Made by a program: the position numbers and the translations under genes. 64,000 nucleotides of DNA from Anisakis pegreffii. Its lineage: Eukaryota; Nematoda; Chromadorea; Rhabditida; Anisakidae. The notes beneath the pieces are model-generated. The model saw only the letters and a list, made by a program, of their open reading frames with translations. It searched no databases and had not been told where the DNA came from. Shown here in pieces: positions 14,501 through 26,600 of this stretch. Positions within the stretch are counted from its first letter, which is position 1. Each line of letters begins with the position of its first letter. The stretch spans positions 1 to 64,000 of the forward strand of contig JAPYMA010000627.1 in assembly GCA_035041965.1 (NCBI GenBank), written 5' to 3'.

Positions 14501-17500
14501 GAAGTATAAATATTTCAAAAAAGGAATACGTTTCGAAAAAAATCGCCCATAAATTTCGCGAGATGTAAAGTGTTCTAATAACGAGGAATGATTAAGGTGA
14601 TGTAACACCAACAAATCCTGAGGATATGTTCGTGATATTTGGCTTTATAATGGTTGGTCTGTCGTTAGTGAGTATGTGCATTAATGTGGTTCAACTGAAA
14701 CTTGAACAGTTATTCGAAGAACTGCTCGTTATGATGATTGAAGAATATCGGCAGACTGGTCTTGCATCTGCTGATATGAAGGCATACATTTCCGTCATAT
14801 TTTGCCTCAACCACTTATTCGATTCATAAAACGAATTATTAACCTCAAGCATTTCACTGCTCTAATTTGACATTCAAAATTTACCAGTTGAAAGTATGCT
14901 CTGGTTGGCACACTGAGCGTTTTTTGCAGATTATGTGAATTATGAGAGGTGCAGTCGATGAGTTGTGTTTGATTTAAGGGTAAAATTGGGATGATGGCAA
15001 TGTGGCGTATGTGGAAGAAGAAACGGCGGCAACAGAAAGACCGCAGTGGTAAACCGAAGGATTCATTACTGAGTCGTAAACCAACATTTGCCTTCAAACT
15101 TGGCAGACGAGGAGCGCTTGATCAACTTCACCGAGAACTACATAAGGTAAGAAGATGCAAACATAATAACATGCAATTCCACAGAAACTTCTACATAATT
15201 GGTACATTACTTCTACATATGAAGTAATGAATCATTGACATTCAGCAGTACGTTAATGATATATTCAGGTGTCACGAGGGACTCAAACGGATGAGATTCT
15301 ATTTGGAAACTATTTGGGAGTGCTAAGAGAACATCAGGATGGTGTGCTTTGGTCATCAGCGACAGCATTTTGTCCGCCCAACGAACAACTCAACCGTTTA
15401 GGAGCTGTTTCCATAGAAGACGGTGCTAGGTAGTTGATAACACTTTGTAGTAAATTTTAGACTTTTTCAATGGACGCAAACGAATGTGTTATTTTCACTA
15501 TGCTGAATATGCTGAATACGGAATCCAATATGCTGAATCCGAATCTGTAATCAGATTTTCTGCGTCATAGATCGTTTTTTTTTTGTCAGTGATCCTCCAA
15601 ATCATGAAAATGGCCAAACAGCATGAACTTCGTTGTAATGAAAGGTTGACTTGCTATTCTCATGTAAGCTAAGGAACGTGTTACTAATATGTAATCGAAT
15701 GTGCTGCATTCCAATATGCAACCAAATTCTCTCCATAACCTACTAATCTTCCCCGAAAAGCAATCAAAGCGTTAGGGACTAAATTGTAAGTTATGCTCTA
15801 CTTGAGAAGCTCATATTGTGTTCTCGAAAAGCGTTCCTGTAATATTATGAAAACGACTGGAGATGGATGGTAGTGCAATTCATTTTCGGTTGGTAAATAA
15901 ACGCTCTTAGGGAACGAACTCCTAAGGAGTTCGCAGGGAGCAAGGCTCCTATCTCTATATTACAGTTAATGTTGAACAAAGACGCGGTAAAAAAATTAGA
16001 CCATCTCTAGGCAAATCAAAACAATCGTAATAGTTTACGAAGGAACAACCCAACGGAAAGAAAAAGAACTTCATATCCAGATTACACATGTAAAATTTTC
16101 CCACATTTTCCCATGACCTTTCCATTTCTGCGTAACGTTCACTGTTACACAGTGTAATTTTTGAATGGAATATAAGTAAATTATGTTTTGTTCGATTTTG
16201 ACACATTATGAAGCGATATCCATAAACTCTCAATCGTCTGTTTGTGTTCCATTGGAATTCGTTTACACTGCTCTAAAAGATCAAGCTGTGTTCACCACTC
16301 GATACCACATCCTCTGTCATTGCAATCGTTTGACTGAAAATCTATATTGCGGGTTCATGATGCTAAACCTGCTCATCTGGGACTGTTGCAAACTCTGGAA
16401 GCATCCTCGATTGATCTGATAGAAATTCTTTGCAAGAATCGCTTCTTACGTTCAACTTACATTGAAGTCACAGAAGATCTTCAAAGTTATTCCCATCTTA
16501 TAAAAAACACATTGGTTACGATTTGTTCGCCAGCCTGTCAAGGTGGTATAAAAGAGAGAATTGTGCCTTCAGTAACTGCAACCCATCGACTTTCCCTAAA
16601 GTATCATTTTCCTCATTCACTAACGATACTATCATAAAAATGAACAACAACCCTCAGAGCATGACTTCGCATTCAGGTGACAGCTGAATGAGTGATTTTA
16701 TTTATTTCTTTATTTACAGTCGTCAAGCGGTGGTTGTGTGTGAAAAAGAACGTGTACAAATGTGTCCCAAGCCAAACATCACGGGTAATTCAACATCCAC
16801 TGGTGCCAATTCAGTTCAGACAAGATCCTCATTGGGTATTCTTTAGTTGCACAATTAAAATCGTTGTTGTTATTACAAGTATTATCATGACTATTAGCAC
16901 TATTATCTATTGTTGTTACTTTTATTATCATTATCATGGCTATTTTTGCTGATTATTATTAGCTAACGCTGTTATGTTTTATTCTCGACATTGCCACTGT
17001 TTTTTTTAAATATTGCTGGTATCAGTGTGATCATTTGCAGCAGAATTTTATGAAAGAAATATAGAGAATGACACACGAAATTGCACATGAAATCATTTTC
17101 GGTGGAGCGATACCGTTGGTGTCAGTTGGATGTTTTGGAATGGTCAGACACTGACATTCCACTGTGAAGTGCTTGGCCAGATTTGGGGATTACGCATTGC
17201 GTAACATAGAGTTGTCTCATATATCCAATCGTCAGTGCAAATAAACTTGAAGGAAATTTCATCGATGTGAAACAACGAGTTCGAAGCGTTTCATAATTTA
17301 GGTTCCGTACAGTCAGCTCCCAACTGTTCAGCCAATAAGACGTCAAATGGCGAAAAATTCGATACGTCAAGACGATGGACATTTATGGAAACCAGAAAGG
17401 CGCCTCGTGGTGCACCTCGAGGTCTTATTAACCCTTATATGTTCACACCTCAACGAACTCAACAAGTAATTAGCAAGTTTGCAGCTTAATTCCCAATTTC

Positions 17501-17808
17501 TTCAATTTATATGCAGCTGTCTGTAATTTGTAATTGAGTTGACCGGTTGCCTCCTCACGTTCATTAATTAACAAGTGGTTATTTCCATGGAACGCTGGCT
17601 TATTTTGTAGAAATGTTGACAGTGAATGCATTACTTTAAGGTTCATACAACAGATCTGAAACGTCTAATATCTGAGATTGACGTTCGATTAAAAGACTGC
17701 CGTAATTTAGCTGCTTCATCTTCCACACCATCATCCTCGTCATCATCTCATAAAAATCAACCACCGAATCAAAGCTCAAATCCTCCCTCAAAAACAGCTC
17801 ATCAGTGA
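8547..17808 (+). CDS. TWK-type two-pore-domain potassium channel
   Basis: A K2P (TWK) leak potassium channel of the plasma membrane. Thirteen exons join in phase: 8547-8675, 10354-10638, 12064-12219, 12432-12591, 12902-13073, 13506-13605, 14095-14215, 14597-14793, 14979-15146, 15269-15429, 16720-16784, 17302-17465, 17641-17808 (2046 nt, 681 aa). M1 is near residues 54-72 (LILIAYSFLGGLIFY), P1 filter TIGYG near 249-253, M2 follows (MLYAVIGIPLVLMI), M3 near 335-353, P2 filter TIGYG near 371-375 followed by D, M4 near 385-405. Two filters and four helices define the family. The M1-P1 loop is about 160 residues, far longer than usual. The cytoplasmic tail starts basic (KKKRRQQK) and ends Ser/Pro-rich. 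The start is the first in-frame ATG of the first exon; an upstream exon is possible. The donor at 14793 is the softest junction. I cannot say which C. elegans TWK it matches. Confidence 0.92.
11492..11667. repeat. Possible hAT-like fragment in a channel intron
   Basis: Within intron 2 of the K+ channel lies a stretch beginning CAGTGACATTCA and ending, on the other strand, with CAGTGATGCCTAAATTG. Between them are GGAGCCGGAACCGGAGTCG-type and AGCTACAGCTGGAG repeats of the kind seen in hAT-derived MITEs. I see no matching 8-bp target duplication, so this is tentative. Confidence 0.3.
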
Positions 17809-18072
17809 TGTTCCATCAGAAACCTCATGCATTCCATTACACACTACGGTTACCAATAGAGTGCTTCGATTCTTTTGTTCGGTGTGAGAATTTATATACC
17901 TCTCAATATTGATATCACTCAATTTGGTCGATTGTGAGAGCGAGTTTCGTGAGACGAGAGTCCTCGGGAGTGCATCGTTCATTATCAAAACACTTCCGCT
18001 GCGATTGATCAAAACAGAGTGCGAAAAAGCACTTCATTAGTAGCATAAATTATGTGGCGATATATATATATA
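17809..18072. other. 3' flank of the K+ channel gene
   Basis: Short non-coding stretch after the channel stop codon, ending in a TA microsatellite (about 18060-18072) that abuts the hAT-like interval. Confidence 0.4.
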
Positions 18073-20646
18073 CCAGTGGTGGACGACAGCGCGCTATTTC
18101 GCTATTCCGCTACCAGCGCAACTTTTTTCGGTTGCCCGATAGCGCGCTACTTTTTTCAAACAGCAGATTTTTGTGGCATAAACCAGCGATAATTTACACT
18201 ATTTTCTTCAGTTAGCGTTTCAGCGGACCATTTTTCTGCAGACATCAGCTAACTCGCTACTTTTCATCCACAAGTGTACCGCTGACAAGTAGCGAGTTCG
18301 AACTTACCGTACTTCAGAACGATTCGAAGTTGAATATTCGATCATACCTCAAATGTTTGCTATAACTACACCACTATAATTCCGTCTGAACTCACCAATT
18401 CATTTGGCTTCAAATAAATTGGGTGACAGTGCAATACTGTGTTCTTTACTTTTGTTCTCGCTAGGAAAGGATACGAATGATATTTATTCGCACAATAATG
18501 TGTGCAGTAATGTTCGGTGCAAATGATGACAATATAGCGAATATATTGACCCAACTTATGCTGGGGAGGGGAGAAGGTTCAAGAGGAGGAAAAAAAAATC
18601 AAATTGTGTGTATTATTATGCAGTGAGAGCGATATGAAGCGGTTCAGTTATATGATGTCTAAATCAATAAAATGGGAATGAATAGAATTGAGTGAGTGAA
18701 GTAACTTCTTCTTTCGATTTCTTTGTCTCCTCTTGTTAAATAATTAACGTAATTTTCATGTGGTTATGAATCCGATTTCATTTGTTGCAATAAATCGAAG
18801 TCTCCATTTAAATATTTGCAACAATTGCGAGGAGACAATATGTTGGGAGAATGAGTTCGGAGCTTTAACGATTCTAGTTGTGAACGAGAGTTTTGTAGCG
18901 TTTAGTTTGTAACGTTTCACAACAAATTTAAAGGAATCATTTTGGCGGATTCTTTCATTGCTTGAGGAAAATTCGAAAAATTTCTCTACGTAGAGATCAA
19001 CCTGACGTCGAATGATATTGTAGAGTTCGAAGATCGATGTAAATTCTTCGCAGTTCTAAAGGTCTGATTTCTAATATTGACAGTCTTTCCTGGTATTCGG
19101 ACTGGTTATTGAATTTTCCACATTCCTCTTGAAAATGAAACATGTACATCTTCCTCGAACATTTTTAATGGCATCAACGTAGCATCATTTATCACCGTAT
19201 GGTTCAGGAGAGGACTAAAGGGTAGAGGCATATTCTAGGATGGGCGAATTTAGGTTAAGTGCTTCGCTTAGTAGGGATAAGATATATATTCTCAATATGA
19301 GTGATCCTCTAGCGTTACCTTTTTCAACTATAGCGTTACCTTTCAACCATATTTTCAACTATATTTTGAAACTCTAACAGAATTTCAAACCTACGTTGAT
19401 TATAACACTTTGAATGAGGGGAAATTAGTTCATAGTTCTAGATGTTGAGGGATTTTTCGTAACAATTCTGATCAATTTCGTTTGTTCTGAGCTAGCGGTG
19501 AAGGCTAATTTGATGACTGTTGGTTTATGAAATTATATACAGTTTGTAAATTAATGGAGAACATTAAGGCATTACAGTCATTCGCAAAAATGAAACACAC
19601 TGAGCCCGGAAAACATATTTAATAAGAATAAGAAAGTGGAGGGGTGTTAGAACGGAACCTTGTGGAACACTACTGCTGATGTATTTCTACGAACTGAATG
19701 AATCATTGACTGGAAGTGATTCGTAAGATAGCCTCTGATCTAATTAGATAGACAACCCCTTATGCCATATGCTCGTAATTTTAGGGATAATTTAGGCAAG
19801 ATTACCGATTCAAACACTTTTTAAAAGTTGAAATATGTGGTATCGATGTGGCCTCCCTTACTGAATAACACCAAACATTTATACATCAAAGCAGAACCGC
19901 AGTGATTGATCTCCTATCGAGAAAAGCGCATTGGGAATGGGAAAACAGTTCATTCATTGTAAAATAGTTTCTCAGTTCGGCTGCTATTTTTCTAGAACAT
20001 CAAAAATTAAGCAGATTAATAAGATGAGATGGTAGTTTTGCAGATTCACTTTAGAATCTTTTCTACGTAAAGGTGTGATGAGCATTGCTTTCCATTTAAG
20101 GGGATTGAGCTGGGCGTTACGATGAGATCGAAACGATCTAGAATTTCAAATGAAATACTTAGCGTGTTGATATTCTTAAAAAGAAATGAGAAAGTGTCAT
20201 GTGGTCCATAGCCAGTGTTGAGTGCTTTTCATCTTTGAATTCTGTTGTCGCCGTTTGTTATTCTCTCATTGTTGAAGTTTGTTTTCATTATTGACTGGTG
20301 CTTATTGTTGGAATGATTACCTGTTGTTGAATAATTCAATAAAAATTTTCAACTGCTTAATAGCATAATGAGGTTTTTTCCTGAACAAACAAGCTGTACA
20401 ATTGCAGATTCTGATGGAAGATTTGAAACTAGCGATTAGCTGACTAATTTTTGCTCAACAAGGTTTTAGCAAAAAAATTCCGCTACTTCGGATCTTTTAG
20501 CGAAAATCAGCAATTTTAGCGAAATGTTCTCGCCACATTTTCGTTAGCCAACTGATAGTGGATTACTTTTATCGGAACAAGATTATTTTTTCAGCGAATT
20601 AGCAATTAACGAAGTTACTTTTTTTTGATAGCCTGCCCGTCGCTGG
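18073..20646. mobile_element. hAT-like transposon interval, no intact transposase
   Basis: The left boundary reads CAGTGGTGGACGACAGC and the inverted right boundary reads CAGCGACGGGCAGGCTA, both resembling hAT terminal inverted repeats. The subterminal 200 bp at each side are rich in TAGCG/GCGCTAC/TTTTTT motifs, again hAT-like. Flanking 8-mers (ATATATAC on the left, GTACATAA on the right) match at only 5 of 8 positions, so no clean target duplication remains. No transposase frame survives. A decayed LINE reverse transcriptase (19560-20260, minus strand) sits inside. It could also be two separate solo termini. Confidence 0.45.
19560..20260 (-). pseudogene. Decayed LINE (non-LTR) reverse transcriptase fragment
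   Basis: On the minus strand, pieces of a non-LTR retrotransposon reverse transcriptase appear in the right order but in shifting frames and with stops. From about 20130 downward there is WKAMLITPLRRKD and NYHLILL (the usual W-K...TP...NYRP region), then LRAYGIRGCLSN followed by TAG and IRGYLTNHFQS near 19780-19700, then SVPQGSVLTPLHFL near 19670-19640 (cf. GVPQGSVLGPLLF), and FANDCNA near 19600-19575 in place of the catalytic FADD. The order and motifs point to a CR1/Jockey-like element. It is clearly non-functional. Confidence 0.75.
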
Positions 20647-23600
20647 TACATAACGTTTGGGCTGATAGTACAGAATTTTTTGTAACAGAAAACATGGACA
20701 CCCATAAAACTCTTAAACTCCTACAAAATTGATTTGCGGAACAGAAATGATGAAGATCACTCATCGGTCGTTAGTTTTTGAGTGCTCATCCATTTCAGTT
20801 ACGTCATCGACTCTAAACCACGTACTTGCCTAACGGAAAATATCTGGCTATTAACAGTGGTTAGAAGCTGCAAACTAAAACCAAACGATTCCCAGCTGTC
20901 ACAGTAATAATGCAAAAATTGAATCAGCTGCAGTGCTCGAGTATTCTGACAGTTTGACAATGTTTGAACAATTCATTTCGATGAAACACTTCAGACGGCT
21001 AACACGCCAAAAGTACGGGCGAAAGAGCATTCAGAAGAGTAATCCAAGTAAAATAACTCAAATCATACTTCACTATTATAAGGGCAGAACAGTGGAATTT
21101 TTATTGCAAGTGCAAATTGAACGTTCTGTTGCGTCGATGTAAGTCGAAGTTACTTAGCAAGACACATGTGAAAGACCACGATACTATTCATCCAATTTGC
21201 AATTGTCGCAGCATTGCCATGTGATCATTACATTTTTATACAAATGTTCTGTGGCATCAAACAGTATGGTATACCTTATAGATATATACAAAACATGCAA
21301 ATACGAAATGATAATGACTGAAAAAAAAATTCGAAAGCGATTGACTTATTAAAATAATACGCTCATATACGAAACGATTTCTTTGAATCAAACTCGTAAA
21401 AACCAGTTCTCAATGAGTGATTTGAACGGATCACTTCAGGACCACAAATATCGGTAGAATTTCAGTACAAAACTCATCACAACGTATGTTACGTTTTGCT
21501 CAGCTATGCGCTCAAAATCAAGCGAGTTTCATCGCTGGCGAATCATCTATTTCTACGTCAACTGCTCTCGTTTCATGGCGAAGTTTACTAATCTGAACGT
21601 CGAATAAACAAAACTGCGCATTGTTCGAACTGGAAAACAATTTCTTGAAGAAAACAATGAATATTATACAAAACAATACTGCAAAAAAAACAAACAAACA
21701 AATAAAGGGAACCGATAAATAATAAATCGATTAAGAGATTCAAACTAAAAACGTGATGCAATATAAGAAACGAAAAAAAATCCCAAAAATAAATGAACAA
21801 ATAAATCACAGACGAGTTGAACTCCAAAAAGTATAAAACAACAACAATAGTGACAACAATTGTCGCGAACTCGCAACATTAGTTTGCGTTCTTTATTGCC
21901 ATTCCATTTGTCTCCGTTCGCACTTTGGTTGCTAAAGCACCTTTCACAACATATTCATTCTTGTAGCATGTGCATGCACCACTTAAATCGTATGCATCAT
22001 CCTTGTGTAATAATGCCACTGAATCTTACGTATCATTCTTACAAATGCATTCAAACCTCATATGTATCAACATCTACATAAATCTCTTTGTTTGTTTGTA
22101 ACCTTCTCTCAATTGTTATCAACTTTACAAAACTTCTACTAATCGCGAATATCGTAAATTCTTCAGCCTACAAATCCAAACACAGCAACAAAATCATTTC
22201 CCACAGCGGCACACAAAGAACGTCGCTTATTCATCGTTCTCGTACATTCCTTTGTCTATCCCAATTTCATCGTTTAATAAATTCATTTCTTTACTACTAT
22301 CGTATAGCTGTTGCTATCGTCGTTATCCAAATCATCATAACTATCGTTAGTTTCTTGTTCAAATATTATTGTATTGCCCGCTATCCGACTGTCCACTTTT
22401 CTCAATTAAACGGATTCTAATTAGGGAAGTTGTTAAGCAAAGATAGCAACAACCACATACCATTAGACACTCCCCATCAACAAACACAACTCGCAAAGCA
22501 CTTCATTACAACAATAAAAGCAACAGAGCTATCAATATGAAACATAAGCAATTGTATGACTGATCGTCAGTCAAACCATTCGAATACAACCTTCAAGCAA
22601 CACAACTATCATTACAACGGATATGCAAATATCGGAGGTGAGTGAAACACCATCGTCCACATAAAAAAACAATCTTTCCAATCCCAATTCCTCATAACAC
22701 TTCCCTCATATATTTCCGATCATTCAGTGCAAATTACATATACTACTCCGCAAACATTTCAAATCTTTCAATAATTAATAAGTGAAAGCAGGAAAAAAAA
22801 ACTTTGAGGCCGACGTGACCGCATAATTTACATGAGGACCCATGAGGTAGGTGGGGAAGGTAAGAAACACAAAAATTTCTTCGCTTTTCAGCTGTAGAGA
22901 AAGAAATGGGAAAGAAAAAGCAGCAAAGTTGCTACAGCAATGCTAGCAATTAACAATATTGTTTTGAGCAAAGTAGTAGATTTGAACAAAGTTAATAGCA
23001 CAATACTGTGAGATATCATCACGAATGCTCTCACACAACAAGCATTATATTGATAATCAGTGATCGTGTTCGCTTGAAACACGCTACACTGGAACAACAT
23101 CCCGTCACTGATCATGTTCGCTCATCTAAGCGAAATGCGTGAAAGAAATTAGAAAGAGAGTGGGAGAATGAAAGAACACCGATGGAAATTTGTAAACAAA
23201 AATACATTACAAAATGACAATTCAGTTTAAAAAATTGATGCAAAAATCAGTCGACATGGAAGAACAAATGAAAAAATTGTAGAAGAAAGAAAAACGATAA
23301 CCGCTGAATAATTTATAAGAAAGGCTCAAATTGCTTTCCAATCGAACACATCGTATATTTACACATCTCCTCTTCATCGATGAATGAACGAAACACGTAA
23401 TTTCCGCGTCACACTCTATTCTGAGTCAGCACCTTCGTCATTATGTCTGCAATTAAAGCGGCGACATTTCCTTATTGTGAAAGTCAGCAGATGTGAACGA
23501 TGAAAATATTTGAAGACTCATTAATCGCTATGATGAACTATTGTTTGCAAAGATAAGGATTATCAAGCAGACATGTACTACTGATATTTTTCAACATAAC

Positions 23601-23685
23601 ACTACGATGAACGCTGTAACTAGATGAGAGCTTGAATGTACCAGAGACGAACTGTAAATGAACAATCGGAAAACGACCATTATAA
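20647..23685. other. Gene-poor region between repeat block and lin-23
   Basis: No conserved coding region seen. The sequence is AT-rich with A-tracts and AAC/AAAC runs (about 21686-21705). Its right end will hold the lin-23 3' UTR. Frames of 70-110 codons here lack recognisable domains and I regard them as chance. Confidence 0.4.
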
Positions 23686-26600
23686 TCACCTGTCATTACC
23701 ATTGATGACAGCATTCTGAATATTGTTCGCTAAGCGATCGATTTGTTCATTTTCAATTTGCTGTCGCTGATGTTGCAGATCTCGCTGGCGTTCATGTATA
23801 TCACCATAATCATTTTCTGAAAAACTCCGTTGAAATTATCAACTTTACTCACCACCAAAGTCCACAATTAGAAGTGTAAAATAATAATAACAAAATTCAG
23901 CAGGCTCCATTGATTATCTACCATAAAACTGTGGAAATGCAAATAGAATGTCAAACCATTCTCAGAAGGTACGTTAACGCTGCGGTTCAGCGGTGAGCTA
24001 GACGCTAGTGGAGCGACTGCTAACCGCGATCGATGTGAACATTCCGAGGCGGGCAGGCCATCCGAAAAAGTGCCATCAACTACTGGATTCAAAAAATCCC
24101 AAACGAGAATCGTATCATCATGTGATGATGAGACTATTTGAAACTCATCGAATTGCAACCGAAACACTCGACCCGTGTGCTCCTTGAACAGATATTTTTA
24201 GCTGCTCACCACAAACAATGATCAAGAGAGGTGCTTCTATTCGTTATGCAGATACACCATGAATTTCAATTTATATATCAATATGTAAATGAATATCAAT
24301 ATGTAAAATATAATAACTACAGATACAAAGACAACTACCCAACATGTACGTATAGAACTCACCACTAAGTTTCTAGAATATACACGTTCCGGAGGTGACT
24401 GCTGGTCAAGCGCGGCTTGCAAATCCCAAATTTTAATTTTTCTGAAATTCGAATTTACATCATCAATTCATGCACCCAAACCATTCATAAGCACTGAATA
24501 TCGCAGTTATTGCATTCTCTTGCACAACGTTCTACGAAGCGGTATGCACATATTCATAATGTTAATTTTCTCTTTCATAACAAGGCAGGAAAGATCAACC
24601 CAAATCGTTTGTAAATTAAAAACATTATTGTTCATTGAATACGCTGAAACAGATTTCACATCTTCATCAAGGGGATGAAAGTCGTTTAGTGAACAAACAT
24701 AAACACAAGTCAAAAAAGCATGGAATGAAAGAGGAGGAAATAATAACTTACCCATCATAGGCTCCACTAACAATCCGTTTTGCATCGAAACGAATACAAC
24801 GGACCAAGTCTTCGTGACCGGTTAATACTCGTAAACATGTACCCAGTTCGATATCCCATAATCTGCAAGTACCAATAACATGACAATCGCTTCAACTCAG
24901 CAAAAATACTCAACAAAACATCGGAATTTAATTTGGTGATGAGGCACAATACATTTGAGAAGCAGAGTTTTGAAAAAATTTTCAATGGCAAATGTGCAAC
25001 AATGGCAAAACGGCTTCTTTGTTTTCCCATTAGGTGGATGAAAGAATTCAAGAAACGATTCCACAGTCATGAAAAAAAAAAGTGCACGACCACTACTCAA
25101 GAATTTTAACATACCTTATAGTATTATCACTAGATCCAGAAACAACCAGCCGATCACGATACTGCAAACAAGCTATGCCTCTTTTATGGCCATTCAGTGT
25201 TCGCACAAACTCACAAGTATTAGCACTCCATACCTGAAACAAAAATGGATTGAAAAAGAATGAATGACAAAAGCAGAAACGCAACAAAATAACACTACCT
25301 TGATGGTTCGATCACCAGATGCCGATACTATGTAAGTTTTATCGAAATCAATAACATTAACGGCAGCGCGATGTCCAACTAAAATACGTCGCAAGTTGAT
25401 TTCCTTTGCACTGACCATATCCCAAACCACTATTGAACGATCTTTTGAGCTGTAACATGTAAACAAATACACATCATGCATCTGAAAATGTCTGCTCACT
25501 TCAGATCTCTTCAGTTTGCAATACATACGACTGGAGGCACATCAAACTGATCAAAAACCTACAAGCGATTACCTACGCATCCGTGAATGCTTCCTCAACG
25601 CGCAATCGAATCACAATCAACATCAAATCAAGTTGTTTGAATTCAAAACAGTCATTCACGTCAAGAAAAAATCGTCCCTAACAAAGTAATAAAATAAATG
25701 ATCAAACTGCACACAACTCACCAAGTGACCATCATTCCATTCTGGAATCGTAAATGCAAAACTGCTTCCGTATGATGAATAAGTGTGTGCAACTCTTCAC
25801 CCGTATTCACATCCCATACCCTGTAACTATCATCAATATTAACCAGTTCAAGCTGTGCATGAAAGTGTGGGTGGAATGCTGAAGCGTTCTGATGGAAACT
25901 GAACTTGATTCAAATCCTAAACTCATCAAATAGGATGCATCCGACCGCTGAAAGCCGAATTTATTTCTTCAAACCCATTGGTGCAGATGTGATAGCAGTG
26001 ATTATATGGAATCAAATCAACGGATGAGAATGAATATAAGAACTGAACCTGACAGTGGTATCACTACTACCACTAACGATGATTCGATCATCAAACTGTA
26101 AACATAGCACAGATCCCGTATGCCCACGTAGTGTTTGCATACACTGCAGATTATCTCTTTGCCACACTTTTATGGTATTGTCACGCAGTCCAGAAATGAT
26201 TTTCTCGTGATCGTATTGAAGGCAATACACTCCTGAAATGCAAACTCAATAGACACTCCGAAATTTCCTGATTATATTTTAGCAGACGAACACGCGTAAA
26301 AACAAGACTTATGAGTGCCACGATCGCGGTGAATGTCCAACCTTTGCTTTGCTCAGAGTGGCAATTAATCCTGCTCAATACGTAATTGCCCAGCTGCCAG
26401 TTCGTTTCCAGTGCCTCAATATCTTTCTCCATAATCGGATACAAATCTCTGTAGAACCTATGTTGCATTTCGATGGATTCCAACGAGCCCCTTAAAAGAA
26501 GTACCATTGATGCAACGTTTTGCGTATGCCATCAAATTAGCAAATTAAACCGACCATCCACACTGGGAATGATTTCTTTTAATTTTAAGAAACAACACAA

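Noticed and set aside
16183..16637. Two overlapping plus-strand frames in the K+ channel 3' region that looked like exons
   Set aside because: The channel exons at 15269-15429 and 16720-16784 join directly in phase (Ser codon), and neither frame has an acceptor in the right phase.
16850..16980. ATT/GTT-rich stretch, also seen near 41760-41880
   Set aside because: Simple degenerate trinucleotide sequence; no unit structure or function inferred.
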